DNA of 64,000 nucleotides from Lotus japonicus (GCF_012489685.1 NC_080046.1:42495176-42559175); one strand, 5' to 3'; numbered from the stretch's first letter, positions 35,657 to 48,867 are shown. Notes: generated from the letters alone by a model not told the origin. Numbers and translations: made by a program.

Positions 35657-37809
35657 ATGGAATTACTCAGCATGTCATTGAATAGTGTTAGCGTTTCTTC
35701 TTTAGAACTTTCATCACCTTCAACGGAGGGGGAAATTTCTGCCCCCTCTGTTATGGAAATCCAATCCTCGCCTTCCATTCACGAGGATTCCGGACCAGCC
35801 GGTTCTGTTGATTCTGTCTTTTCCTCCAATGGGGATTTATCTTCGCCCGAATGGCATACAAACGTACATTTGGTTGAATATAAATGTCTGTGGCGTTCCA
35901 TCTGGGGTAGTATTGGGAGCCTTAATTCGCTTCGGATATCTGCCCAAGGGTTTACGAAGGTAAATCCCGCCACTTCTCATAACGAAGACCTTCAGCTAAA
36001 CGTTCTTCCATGCGGCGAGGATGATTGTGTTCTTTTACGCAAAGAATCATCAGATGAATCGTCCGACTTCTTCTTCGTTTATGGTTATTTTTTCACTAAT
36101 TTGAACATTAAACTTCCTTTTTCGCCTTTCATATGTCATGTTCTATCCTTTCTGAATGTGGTGCCTTGTCAACTCCAGCCCAACGCCTGGGGTTTTGTCC
36201 GTTGCTTCGAAATTCTATGTGACTATTTGAGCTTCACGCCCACCTACCCTTTGTTTTTTCTTTTCTATAAGTCTGTTACCAAGAAACCTACTTCCGTGAA
36301 GTGGGTCCCTCTTTTAGCCCGCAAGAAAATGAGCCGGTTTACTGCCCTTAAGAGCCATTACAAAGTGTGGCAGAAAAAATACTTTAAAGTTGTTGAGTCG
36401 CCTGAAGTAAAGAATTTGTTCCGAGATTCCAACAATAATCCTCTCTTCCCCTTTTATTGGACGAAAAATCCCCGCCGAAAAATCTCTGTTTCATATGACG
36501 TCTTGGATGATTCTGAGCGAGGGGTCGCCGATTATCTTCGCTCATTGCTGGTAGTCTCTGGTCATGATTTGATCGAGGCGTCGAAAACTGGCACTTTAAA
36601 TCAATTTTTTAGTAAGTTTATAATCTTCACACATAACTTGCTTTTTTATTCATGCGTCACTTCTAACTGTGATACTTTCCTGTGTAGCCACGATGGGTAA
36701 AGGCAAGGTCGACGCTAGCCCGTTGGAGATGAAAGAGTATCTCGCCCAATCTGCTGAGGTGGCGAGAAAAAGAGCTGCGGATGCTGAGCAGAAGAAAAAA
36801 CTTGAAGGCGCTTCGGATTCTGACAACATCAGGGATCCTGAGCGCTAGAAAACTTCAGGCGCCACTGAAAGAACTGCTGGTGGTAAACCCTTACACCAGA
36901 CGACTCTCAATCCATCCGGTTTAGCCTCCAGAGGTAAACCGGTAGAAAAAAAGAAGGGACATGATAATGTCCCGCCACCCCGAGAAGATCCAAATGCAAA
37001 GATTAACCGCCCGCCAACTCCATTTGGTCATGCTGGCTCTAGTTCAGCCATCGGAGGCGAGGCTCTCCCTACCTTACTAAACTTGTCTGATCCTCACTTC
37101 AACGGTTTGGACTTCATGAATCGAACTTTTGACAACAGGATTCATAAAGACATTTCCGGCCAAGGTCCCCCCAACATTGCTTCCATGGCCATTCATTATG
37201 CCCTTTCTGCCGCCAGTACAGTGGCGGGTATGGCTCACTATGTGAAGGATTTACATGCGGCTAAGAATCGTCTTGAGAAGAAGGCGGCTGACTATAAGGC
37301 TGCATATGAGCGAGCAAAGGTCGACGCTGAAACTGCCAACAAGCACCTGAAGTCTTCCGAGGTGAAATGTGCTAAGTTAACTGAAGACTTGGCGACTTCT
37401 GACTTGCTCCTTCAAAAGACTAAATCTTTGAAGGAAGCCATTAATGTCAAACACACTGCTGCTCAGGCTAAATGCCGAAAGATGGAAGAGAAATATGAAC
37501 GCTTGAATGCCTCCATTCTAGGGCGTGCATCCATTCAATTTTCTCAAGGCTAAAGAGCAAATCAGTGTTGTTGAACCAGGCTTTGACCTTTCCCGTATCG
37601 GGTTTTTGAAGGAGATTAAGGATGGCCAGGTAGTCGGCGATGATGATGTTGATATTGACCTCCTTCCTCAATTCAATTCTGAAAGTGAATCTGAAGAAGA
37701 AAATGGCGAAGATGATCAGGGCAAGGACAAGAATGGGGATGAAGGGGAGAAGGACCCAAAAGCTGCCGCAAGCCAAGACATCAACGCCAACAATGAGAAC
37801 CTGGCTTGA
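35657..37809 (+). pseudogene. Antisense ORF of Tat element (putative gypsy-type transposon protein, PF04195-like)
   Basis: A gene on the strand opposite gag-pol. Exon 1 is 35657-36611 (318 codons). A 76-bp GT-AG intron (36612-36687) follows, and exon 2 starts at 36688. Residues about 138-215 contain YGYFFTNLNIKLPFSPF, then LNVVPCQLQPNAWGFVRCFE, the pattern I know as the 'putative gypsy type transposon' domain (Transposase_28). Exon 2 codes a charged linker and then a coiled-coil-like stretch (LHAAKNRLEKKAADYKAA onwards). It ends in an acidic Glu/Asp tail before TGA 37807-37809. Breaks: TAG at 36846-36848 and a one-base shift near 37525-37550. Function is unknown; such extra ORFs are known from Tat-lineage elements. 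Confidence 0.8.
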
Positions 37810-38013
37810 TTCTATTTGTTGTTTTATTTTATTTAAGTCAAGCTTTGTTTTGGGCTTTGCCCTTTTGTTTGTTGTTACTTAAGACATGTATGGGCCACGC
37901 CCTTTTCTTATCTTTAATGAAGTTCTTTTTAGTTTAACTGTTGTTACCTTGAATTTGTTATTTACCGAATTTTGTTAACGTTTAGGTTTATATACCTTAG
38001 CCGATTTTTCGAC

Positions 38014-38076
38014 GAGGCTTGGTTTCTAGTGGCCACTAGAATTGCCAAGGCTTGGTTTCTAGTGGCCACTAGAATT
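38014..38076. repeat. Short tandem repeat with CTAGTGGCCACTAG palindrome
   Basis: Two direct copies of a roughly 30-bp unit with a 14-bp perfect palindrome, just after the antisense gene and before the end of gypsy pol. It could mark the convergent 3' ends of the two transcripts, though that is speculative. Confidence 0.7.
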
Positions 38077-38284
38077 ATTCGCGGTATTTTATACCCTGAT
38101 ACGACTTGCGCCGCATAAATTCGTAATATAAATCAAAAAATAGACAATCTCTTGAAATGATCTTTTCATTACTTTCCATTCATGGGAGCTATTGTCCCTT
38201 CATTATTTACATATGCCGCCTCATTAAAAACCTTTCCAAAGAAAGGGAAAAAGAGTGCGGCTTCATTCATTTTTGTTGTTCCTC

Positions 38285-41200
38285 TTAGCTAAAGTACTGC
38301 TTCAAATGTGAGGCGTTCCATGTACGTGGAATATTTTGACCATTAAGTTGTTCCAATTTATAAGCTCCACCTCCAACATCGCCAATTATCCTGTAAGGCC
38401 CACCCCAATTGGGCGAAAGTTTGTTATGCTTGTCAGGTATAGTCTTCTTTCGAAGCACTAAGTTTCCTACCCTCATAGTTCTTGGGACCACTTTTATTGC
38501 GAACTTCCTTGCAACCTTCACCTTCCCCGCCTCATTCCTTAAGTGTGCCTCCCGTTGTTCCTCAGGCAGCATGATTAGATTCGCTATCAAATTCTCCCCA
38601 TTGTCGTCCTCATTAAATCGGGTTACTCGCCAACTTTGGTTTTCAACTTCCACAGGGAGCATGGCATCAGTTCCATAAGTTAGACGATATGGGGTTTCTT
38701 TCGTGCTTGTCTGTTCATTCGTGTTATATGCCCATAGGACGCCAGGTAGCTCCTCCGCCTAAAGACCTTTTGCCTCATCCAATTTTTTCTTTAAGCCCTT
38801 CAAAATAACCTTGTTGGCTGATTCCGCCTGTCCGTTAGTCTGTGGATGTTCCACTGATGCAAATCGCATTTCAATTCCCATCTCTGCACAAAATTCCCTA
38901 GTGACATTGCTTGTGAATTGAGTCCCATTGTCCGTTACCAAAGTCATGGGGACCCCAAACCTGCACACAATTCGTCGCCATAGAAAATTCCTGACTTTGG
39001 CGGCTGTAATAGTCGCCACTGCTTCCGCTCCTATCCATTTAGTGAAATAATCAACCGCTACAATGATATAATTCATTTATGCCTTTGCTACTCGGAATGG
39101 TCCCAAAATGTCAGTTCCCCACATAGCAAATGGCCAAGGTGCCATCATGGTTGTTAACTCTTCAGGCGGGGCTTTATGTAAGTCAGAAAAAACTTGACAT
39201 TTTTCGCACTTCTTGACGTATTCCAGACAGTCCTTTTTCATCGTCGGCCAGTAAAATCCTGCCCTCAATACCTTTACTGCCAATGATCACCCACCTATAT
39301 GACTAGAGCATACTCCTTCGTGAACTTCCGCCATGATTCCCAGTGCATCTCTTGTGTCAACACATTTGAGCATAGGAGACATAATTCCCCGCCGATATAG
39401 CTCACCGTCTATCAGCGTGTAAAAACTAGCCTCCCTACGCTTTTCTTTTGTGTTCAGATCATTATCCTTCGGAGGACTTTTGAGGAAAGTCTTGATTGGC
39501 TCCATCCATGAAGGCTCGCCTTCAATCACTGACTTCACTGCTTTTAACTTAACTTCCACCAAGTCAATACTGGGGCGAGGAAGGGTTTCCTGGATGACTG
39601 TTTGATAGTTGCCCAATCGCCCCGTACTGGCCAATTTTGCTAGTACGTCAGCCCTTTCATTTTGACTTCTTGGAACATGTTCTATCCTGATCTTCTCTAT
39701 CTCCATCATTAATCTATGTACCACTTCCAGGTATTTAGAAAGTTGTGGGTCCTTCACTTGATATTCGCCTTTTACCTGTTTAACAACCAGCTGTGAGTCG
39801 CCTTTAATGAATAATTTCTGGACGCCTAATTCAATGGCAAGCCTCAATCCGGTGATTAGTGCCTCGTATTCTGATTGGTTGTTGCTCGCCTTAAACTCGA
39901 ATTTCAAAGATTGCTCGATGACCATCTTATCCGGGCTTTCAATAGTTATTCCTGCCCCACTTCCCGTGTCGTTGGAGGATCCATCAACGGACAGGACCCA
40001 CTCTCCCTTAGTTTTCTCGCCTTCTGTGGGTGTTAATTTCGCCACAAAGTCAATCAAGCTTTGGATTGTAACTTGGCCCCTTGGCTCATATTGTATATCA
40101 TATTCAGACAACTCGACTGACCAGCTGACCAATCGCCCTGACAAATCGGGTTTCTGGAGTACCTGCCTTAAGGGAACATCAGTTTTAACTCTGATTTGGA
40201 AACTTTGGAAGTATGGCCTAAGGAGCCTCGCTGTTTTTAGAATTGCCAAGGCCGCCTTTTCAATTTTTTGGTATCGCAATTCAGCACCTTGCAGAGTATG
40301 ACTCACAAAATATATAACCTTCTGCCTTTTCCCTTCTTCCTGAAGCAACACCGTACTGACCGCCCTATCCGTGACCGCCAAGTAGAGCGTCAAAGGAACG
40401 CCGGGTGTGGGCTTGGATAGTACCGGTAACGTTGCTAATGATTCTTTCAATTTAGTAAAAGCTTGTTCACATGCCTCGGTCCATTGAAACTTCGAGTTCT
40501 TTTTCAAACAAGTGAAGAACGGAGCTGCTTTATCGCCCGCCATTGGCAAGAAACGCGCTAAAGCCGCCATGCGTCCTGTTAATCGTTGTACTTCCTTGAC
40601 ATTTGTTGGGCTTTTCATTTCCAAGATCGCCTTGCCTTTATCTGGATTCACCTCTATCCCCCTTGATGTTATCATGAATCCCAAAAACTTTCCCCCTTGA
40701 ATCCCAAATGAACATTTCTCGGGATTTAATTTCATTCGATATTTTCTTAGTTGAGCAAATGCTTCCCTAAGATCATCGTCGTGGTCACTGGACTTGGCGG
40801 ACTTAACAATCATATCATCCACATATACTTCCATATTCCTTCCAACTTGGCTTGAAAATTTTTTATCCATGAGGCGTTGGTATGTAGCTCCCGCATTTTT
40901 CAAACCAAAAGGCATAGTTTTGTAACAATAATTCGCCTGATTGGTCATGAATGCTGTACTTTCCTCGTTCGAGGGATGCATCATGATTTGATTATACCCA
41001 GAGTATGCATCCATGAGACTTAAAAGTTCATTTCCGGAAGCCCCATTGATGACCCGGGTGTTTAAGTTACTTTTCTAGCTTATTTTTATGCATTTTGATA
41101 TATTATTTAGGGTATTTTAGTCAATCCAGGCCACCTTAGAACTATTTCATGCATTTTAGTATTTTTATATGTTTTTAGTATTTTTCTATAATTTTTATGA

Positions 41201-42468
41201 AATTTATTTACATTTTATTAGGATTTTCGGATTAATAAAGGGAGCTGATCTGACGCTGATAGTCCACGGATATTACCATGCACTCGCAGCAAATTAATGG
41301 CTGTTGTTTCAGCCCTGCCACATGGCTTAATCACGCCGAAGGTCCGCCATAAGACCGTGGTCTGTGAAACACTAGAATCCAACCCTTTAAAGCTTCGACC
41401 AGTGGAAGATTGACACGTGGCACGTGATTGATCATTGAAAGAAACGCAAACAGAAGGAAAAAAGTAAAGGTGGCGGCTGCAATATATTTATATAAATATA
41501 TATATGACGTGAATAATTAATTGGAAGGAGGGAGTGCAGAGGCAGAGGCAGAGACGACGTATTGGAAGAGAAGAAAAACGTGATTTAATATTTTAGGTTT
41601 TTTTTGCACTTCTTTTAATTTCTCTTTAATGGCTATGTCATGCTAAACTCCTTAGTGTTAGGGTGATTGATCTAGTTTTCTTTTAAACTATGTTTTGAAC
41701 CAAATTTCAGTTATGATTATGATTTCTATTTTAGTTATTGAATTTCTCCTCTGTTTTAATTGAAACTTCCTATTGCAATAGTTTGTCATACTATTTTCTA
41801 TGCAATTGGAAAATTGGTAGAATTTAGGGATTTGGGGAGAAATTGGGCAAGGGTCTGTACACCTTAGGAATAAGGGTAACGAATTGCTTGTGTTTGCCTG
41901 AATTGAATTGGACTTTTATCTCTGATTAGTTAGGATTAGGTACTAAGGAATTAGCTATCACTAATTAATTGGAAGGGACATTTATGCAAGGAATTGATAA
42001 GTGGACATTTAGGCTTAGCACCTTGATAATTAATTGAATTCATAATTATAACTGTTTGGGGAGATACATAGGGAGAGGGTTAACGAAATCAGGATCCCTA
42101 GCGCGTTTTTAAATTGAATTCACTTCACCCTTGTTATTTGCTTTCTTTAATTTTATTGCAATTGAGTTACTTACAAACAACCAATCATATCTTTATTTTT
42201 ACTTTTATTTCCGTGTCCTTTCATTCTAAATTTAGTTAATTTAGAGTATAAACTACGCAATCCCTGTGGTTCGATCTTTTTATTACTTCGAGCAGTCTGT
42301 ACACTTGCAGATTCGCTATCACCCATCCACCAATTTATCAACATTGGGAAGAGGATATGAATCTTTGGGACACACTTTGTTCAGACTTGTGTAATCCGTG
42401 CACATTCTCCACTTCCCATTGGCTTTCTTGACCATCACTACATTGGCGAGCCAGGTTGGGTACTGCAC
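38285..42468 (-). pseudogene. pol: Tat gypsy pol: RT, two RNase H domains, integrase; broken
   Basis: The RT starts abruptly at 42468 (PTWLANVVMVKKANGKWRM, then CPKDSYPLP), is cut by a solo LTR at 41047-42321, and resumes with MDAYSGYNQI and YVDDMIVKS. The usual gypsy RNase H follows. Then comes a second RNase H with VDGSSNDTGSGAG, NNQSEYEALI and GDSQLV motifs (about 40020-39630), a trait of the Tat lineage. Integrase has the H-H-C-C zinc region (CEKCQ) and the core WGTDILGPF, then VTDNGTQF and the Glu motif ASVEHPQTNGQAE. Three in-frame stops follow residue blocks SHIGG (39287), RVAKA (39077) and DEAKGL (38759). The frame is otherwise open to 38285. Confidence 0.92.
41047..42321. mobile_element. 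1.28-kb solo LTR inserted in gypsy RT
   Basis: Begins TGATGACCCGGGTG and ends TTCGCTATCA, with target duplications 'cccat' at 41042-41046 and 42322-42326. Removing it together with one duplication joins the RT coding sequence in frame. There are no internal genes and no second LTR. The TGATGACCCGG start suggests a gypsy family. Orientation is most likely plus, but this is not proven. Confidence 0.85.
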
Positions 42469-43674
42469 TGTAAGATCAAGTTTTGATCGAGTAGTACAAC
42501 TCTATGTTTTGATGATTACAAGTTAACATTTTAGTATGAACAATTTTGATACTCTAACGTGTTTTTCTGAGTGTGCTTTTACAGGCTCTGACCTTAATCC
42601 AATCTCACACAAATCAGAAGCACTGTGCTAAAAGAGTGTCCCAAGCAACGCTTTTGCAATCTCTATGTTCACTCTGAACAGTAGAAAAGCTTCAGAAGAT
42701 CTGAAGTCAAACAAGCTCTGATATGGACTCAGTCACTTGAAGTTCTGAAGATCCAGACGTTCTGACAACCCAGACACTCTGAAGGTTCAGATGTTCTGAT
42801 GGTGTAGAAGACTCTGAAGATCCAGAAGCTGAAAAGTGGAGACTCTGAAGTCCAGAAGCAAGATGGCTCTGAAGACCAAGTACTTCGCTCTGAGTTCAGA
42901 ATCAGAAGATACAATGGTCAGAGGATCCATGCTTCCCTCTGACTCTGATCAACGAGCTTCACAAGTTCCAACATGAAGCATTCCTCTGATCAGAAGTCTA
43001 CTAGGTTAAAGGTCAAGTCACTATCCAAAGTACAAAAGCAAATGTACTACCCTAACGACCTACCTAACATTCTCAGCCACAACAGAAGCTGGAAATTCCA
43101 GAACTGCCCTCCAACGGTAGCATTCCCATGCAGCGTTCAAACCCTAATCCTTGGAGTATAAATAGAGGCTGAAGATTGAAAGATGCGGTTGGAAGAATCT
43201 CACACGCGCAAGCTATATTCAAACTTTCTAAGCATTCTTTCATCGTGAATTCATTGGGTTTACTATAAGCTTTTTAGAAGCAATCTCTTTGTAAACAATC
43301 TTTCTTAAACAGTTGTTTAGTTACCTTTAGGAGATCAAGGTTGATCGGATCCTAGAGAAGACTAAGAGAGTGAATCTTAGTGTGAGCTAAGTCAGTGTAT
43401 TGTTAGTCACTTGTAGGTTTCAAGTGCAGTTGTAACAATTACCTGATTAGTGGATTGCCTTCATTCTAAGAAGGAAGAAATCACCTTAACGGGTGGACTG
43501 GATTAGCTTGAGTGATTCATCAAGTGAACCAGGATAAAATCCTTGTGTGCTTTTCCATCTCTTATCTTAAGCACTTTATTTGTTCTCGAAAGATTTGCTA
43601 AAATCTTTAAGGTGGAAGTTTTATTCTGAAAATGTTATTCAAACCCCCCCTTTCTACCGTTTTTCATACCTTCA
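42469..43674 (+). repeat. 5' LTR of SIRE-type element
   Basis: 1206 bp, TGTAAGATCAAG...CATACCTTCA. The region 42600-42960 is packed with variants of 'ctgaagatccagaag'. A TATAAATA box lies near 43158. No partner LTR exists in the window. Confidence 0.82.
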
Positions 43675-43675
43675 A

Positions 43676-43688
43676 TTGGTATCAGAGC
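43676..43688 (+). promoter_or_regulatory. Primer binding site, Met-tRNA type
   Basis: TTGGTATCAGAGC follows the LTR by one base and is the standard copia PBS. Confidence 0.9.
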
Positions 43689-43747
43689 GCAAGTTCTGAT
43701 TACCACACCTAACAGTGTTCAGTGATCCGGGCCGGTGTGAAAAACAA

Positions 43748-46700
43748 ATGGCTACCACCAGTGAAACGCAAAAAGATGGCTACAATGCAAAGCCTCCCAT
43801 GTTCGACGGTCAAAGGTTCGAATATTGGAAAGATAGAATTGAAAGTTTCTTTCTGGGCTTCGATGCAGATCTCTGGGATATTATTTTGGATGGCTATGAG
43901 CGTCCAGTTGATAAAGAAGGCAAGAAGATCTCCAGATCAGAGATGACTGCTGAACAAAAGAAGCTTTACTCACAGCACCACAAAGCTAGAGCTATTCTTC
44001 TGAGTGTTATTTCCAATGAAGAGTACCAGAAGATTACAGATCGTGAGTTTGCCAATGACATCTTTGAATCCCTGAAGATGTCTCATGAAGGAAACAAGAA
44101 AGTGAAAGAATCAAAGGCGCTGTCTTTGATCCAGAAGTATGAGTCCTTCATCATGGAGCCAAATGAGTCCATTGAGGATATGTTTTCCAGATTTCAGTTG
44201 CTGGTAGCTGGAATAAGACCTCTCAACAAAAGCTACACTACAAAAGATCATGTCAGCTGAAGCAGAAGAATCTAACGAAGCATCAGAAGATTCTGATGAA
44301 GATGAGCTGACTCTGATCTCCAAGAGACTCAACCGCATCTGGAAACACAGGCAGAGCAAGTACAGAGGCTCTGGAAAAGCCAAAGGAAAGTCTGAATCCT
44401 CATCAGGCCAGAAGAAGTCCTCAATCAAGGAAGTCACATGCTTCGAGTGCAAAGAATCAGGGCACTACAAGAGTGACTGTCCAAAGCTGAAAAAGGACAA
44501 GAAGCCAAAGAAGCACTTCAAGACAAAGAAAAGTCTGATGGTGACTTTTGAAGAATCAGAGTCAGAGGATGTTGACTCTGATGGTGAAGTTCAAAGACTC
44601 ATGGCTATTGTCAAAGACAAAGGAGCAGAGTCAAAGGACGCAACTGACTCTGACTCAACATCAGAAGAAGATCCTAACTCAGACGATGAAAATGAGGTAT
44701 TCGCTTCTTTCTCAACCTCTGAACTAAAACATGCTTTGTCTGATATTATGGATAAGTATAACTCTTTATTAGCTAAACATAAAAAGTTGAAAAAGGACTT
44801 ATCTGCTACTTCTAAGACTCATTCTGAACATGAGAAAATTATTTCTGAGTTGAAAAATGATAATCATGCTTTAGTAAATTCCAACTTTGTACTTAAGAAT
44901 CAGATTGCCAAGTTAGAAGAAATAATTGCTTGTGATGCCTCTGATAGTAAACATGAATCAAAATATGAAAAATCCTTTCAAAGATTCCTGGCTAAAAGCG
45001 TAGACAGAAGCTTAATGGCTTCAATGATCTATGGTGTAAGCAGAAATGGAATGCATGGCATAGGCTATTCTAAACCTGATAGAAATGAGCCTCCTATGCC
45101 TAAAGCTAAATCATTATATGAATGCTTTGTTCCCTCTGGTACTATATTGCCTGAACCCTTACCTGTTAAAGTTGCTAAACCCCCTCTCAAAAAGGGAACC
45201 TTCTCCATGTCTAAATATCATGCTAAAATTCCTTTACATTATCATGTTGAGAAACCCAAGGTGATCAGAACCTCTGGGGTAACTAACAAGAGAGGACCCA
45301 GAAAGTGGGTACCTAAGAATAAGATTATCTATGTTGCAAATATCCTTGATAGCTCCACTGAAACACCAATCATGGTATCTGGACAGTGGATGCTCGCGTC
45401 ACATGACGGGAGAAAGGCGTATGTTCCAAGAGCTAAAACTTAAGCCTGGAGGCGAATTTGGCTTTGGTGGCAACGAAAAGGGTAAAATTGTTGGTACTGG
45501 TACTATTTGTGTAGATAGTAGTCCATGCATTGACAATGTTTTATTGGTAGACGGCTTAACTCATAACTTATTGTCTATAAGTCAATTAGCTGACAAGGGT
45601 TATGATGTTATCTTCAATCAAAAGTCCTGTCGGGCTGTAAGTCAGATCGATGGCTCTGTTCTGTTTAACAGCAAGAGGAAGAACAACATTTATAAGATCA
45701 GATTATCTGAGTTGGAAGCTCAGAATGTGAAGTGTCTTCTGTCTGTTAATGAAGAGCAATGGGTATGGCATAGACGGTTAGGGCATGCCAGTATGAGAAA
45801 GATTTCTCAGCTGAGTAAGCTCAACCTTGTCAGGGGCTTACCCACTCTAAAGTTCTCTTCAGACGCTCTTTGTGAAGCATGTCAGAAAGGAAAATTCACA
45901 AAAGTCCCTTTCAAGGCAAAGAATGTTGTATCAACCTCAAGGCCATTGGAACTTCTGCATATCGACCTGTTTGGACCAGTGAAAACTGAGTCTATAGGTG
46001 GCAAGAGATATGGGATGGTCATTGTTGACGACTATAGCCGCTGGACATGGGTAAAATTTCTAACCCGCAAGGATGAGTCTCATGTTGTGTTTTCTACCTT
46101 CATAACCCAAGTGCAAAACGAGAAGGCTTGTAGGATTGTGCGTGTCAGAAGTGACCATGGTGGAGAGTTTGAGAATGACAAGTTTGAGAGTCTGTTTGAT
46201 TCCTATGGAATTGCACATGATTTCTCTTGTCCCAGAACTCCTCAACAAAATGGTGTTGTTGAGAGGAAGAACAGAACTCTTCAGGAGATGGCTAGAACCA
46301 TGCTCTAAGAAACTGGCATGGCTAAGCACTTTTGGGTAGAGGCAGTAAACACAGCGTGTTTCATTCAGAACAGAATCTCTGTGAGACCAATTCTGAATAA
46401 GACTCCTTATGAATTGTGGAAGAATATAAAACCCAACATTTCTTATTTTCATCCTTTTGGTTGTGTTTGTTATGTTCTTAACACTAAGGATAAATTGCAT
46501 AAGTTTGATGCTATATCGTCTAAATGTCTATTACTTGGTTACTCTGATAGATCTAAAGGTTTTAGATTTTATAATACTGATGCTAAAACCATTGAAGAAT
46601 CTATACATGTTAGATTTGATGATAAGCTTGACTCTGATCAGTAAAAGCTAGTTGAGAAGTTTGCAGATTTAAGCATAAATGTTTTTGACAAAGGCAAAGC

Positions 46701-48433
46701 TCCAGAGGAAGCTGAGCCAGATGAAGATGAACCAGAAGAAGCTGGTCCCTCTGATTCACAATCTCAGAAGAAGAGCAGAATCACTGCGGCTCATCCTAAG
46801 GAATTGATTCTGGGCAACAAAGATGAACCAGTCAGAACCAGATCAGCCTTCAGACCCTCTGAAGAGACCTTGCTCAGTCTGAAAGGATTAGTGTCCTTAA
46901 TTGAACCTAAGTCAATTGATGAAGCTCTTCAGGACAAGGACTGGATTCTGGCTATGGAAGAAGAACTGAATCAATTTTCCAAGAATGATATTTGGAGCCT
47001 AGTGAAGAAACCTCAAAGTGTCCATGTAATTGGAACCAAATGGGGGTTCAGAAAACAAGCTAAATGAGAAAGGAGATGTAGTCAGAAACAAGGCAAGGCT
47101 AGTTGCTCAAGGCTACAATCAGCAGGAAGGAATAGACTATACTGAGACATTTGCTCCAGTAGCAAGACTATAAGCAATCAGACTGTTGATCTCGTTCACA
47201 GTGAATCACAACATAATTCTTCATCAGATGGATGTTAAGAGTGTCTTCCTAAATGGATACATCTCAGAGGAAGTCTATGTTCATCAACCCCCAGGTTTTG
47301 AAGATGAGAAGAACCCAAACCATGTTTTCAAGTTGAAGAAATCTCTCTATGGTCTGAAGCAAGCTCCCAGAGCATGGTATGAGAGACTCAGCTCATTCCT
47401 TCTGGAGAATGAGTTTGTAAGGGGTAAAGTAGATACAACTCTCTTTTGCAAAACTTACAAAGATGATATCTTAATTGTGCAAATTTATGTTGATGATATT
47501 ATATTTGGTTCTGCTAATCAATCTCTATGCAAAGAATTTTCTGAGATGATGCAGGCTGAATTTGAAATGAGTATGATGGGAGAACTCAAGTACTTTCTGG
47601 GAATACAAGTTGATCAAACACCAGAAGGAACATATATCCATCAGAGCAAATACACTAAAGAACTTCTGAAGAAGTTCAATATGCTGGAATCTACAATTGC
47701 CAAGACTCCAATGCATCCTACATGCATCCTGGAGAAAGAAGATGCAAGTGGTAAAGTTTGTCAGAAGCTCTATCGTGGTATGATAGGACCACTTCTATAC
47801 TTAACTGCATCTAGGCCAGATATTTTGTTTAGTGTTCATTTATGTGCTCGTTTCCAATCAGATTCGAGGGAAACCCACTTAACTGTTGTTAAGAGGATCC
47901 TAAGATATCTGAAAGGTACCACTAACCTTGGCTTGATGTATAAGAAAACATCAGAGTATAAGCTTTCAGGTTATTGTGATGCTGATTATGCTGGAGATAG
48001 AACAGAGAGAAAAAACACTTCTGGAAATTGTCAATTTCTGGGAAGCAACTTAGTCTCATGGGCAAGCAAGAGGCAATCAACCATTGCACTGTCCACTGCA
48101 GAGGCAGAATATATCTCAGCAGCAATATGCAGCACTCAGATGCTCTGGATGAAACATCAGCTGGAGGATTATCAAATCCTTGAGAGCAACATTTCAATCT
48201 ATTGTGATAACACTGCTGCAATCTCATTGAGTAAGAATCCTATCTTACATTCAAGGGCAAAACACATTGAGGTAAAGTATCATTTCATTAGAGATTATGT
48301 TCAGAAGGGCGTACTTCTTCTAAAGTTTGTTGATACTAACCATCAATGGGCAGATATCTTTACAAAGCCCTTAGCAGAGGATAGATTTAATTTCATTCTG
48401 AAAAATCTGAATATGGACTTTTGTCCAGCATGA
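43748..48433 (+). pseudogene. gag-pol: SIRE-type gag-pol, broken
   Basis: gag starts at ATG 43748. It is cut at TGA 44258-44260, where a piece of gag appears deleted and the frame changes. The zinc knuckle CFECKESGHYKSDC and an acidic, coiled-coil-rich gag tail follow to about 45370. The protease [13 protein letters not shown] lies in another frame. Integrase has the HRRLGHAS region, HIDLFGPVKTES, and a core with RSDHGGEFEN. RT has QMDVKSVFLNG and YVDDIIFG; RNase H has YCDADYAGD and ADIFTKPLAED. Breaks: TAA at 46306-46308, TAA at 46642-46644, a one-base gain in an A run near 47053, and TAA at 47172-47174. The final 47186-48433 part is open. Confidence 0.9.
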
Positions 48434-48867
48434 AGATGGATCAGAACCTCTGACTATGATGCTTCTCTATCAGAAGATGTCTAGTTCAGAAGGTAACTCC
48501 ATCAGAGTTTAAGTACCCATTGGTGCTCACTCTGAAGCTGAGATAGTAAACGTGTGTCAGTAGCTCTGATACATCGTTCCTTGTGCCCGTGCTGACAGTC
48601 TGTCGTAATGAGTGTTGATGTGCTTCTCTCCAACGTGTGCTATTGGTTTTATCTGTTGCTATGATATCTTTAATTTTTAACCGTTGATTTTACTTTGCTT
48701 TTTAATCAACAACGGTTATTTTCAAAAACCAACTATACACACACATTCTCCATCACTTCTGATTTTATTCTCTCTCTCTTCAACTGCAAAATCCCTTAAT
48801 CCCCACGATCTCTCTCTCTCTTACTCCATCCTCTTCCTTTCTACCCAAACCTTCAACCACTTCAAAG
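48434..48867. other. Spacer between pol and the third ORF of the SIRE-type element
   Basis: Non-coding. It has Ser/Glu-type words like those of the LTR at the start, then AT-rich and CT-rich sequence just before the ATG at 48868. In SIRE elements this place would hold signals for expression of the third ORF; none can be proven here. Confidence 0.4.

Noticed and set aside
39807..40301. 164-codon plus-strand open frame
   Set aside because: Shadow of the gypsy RNase H on the opposite strand.
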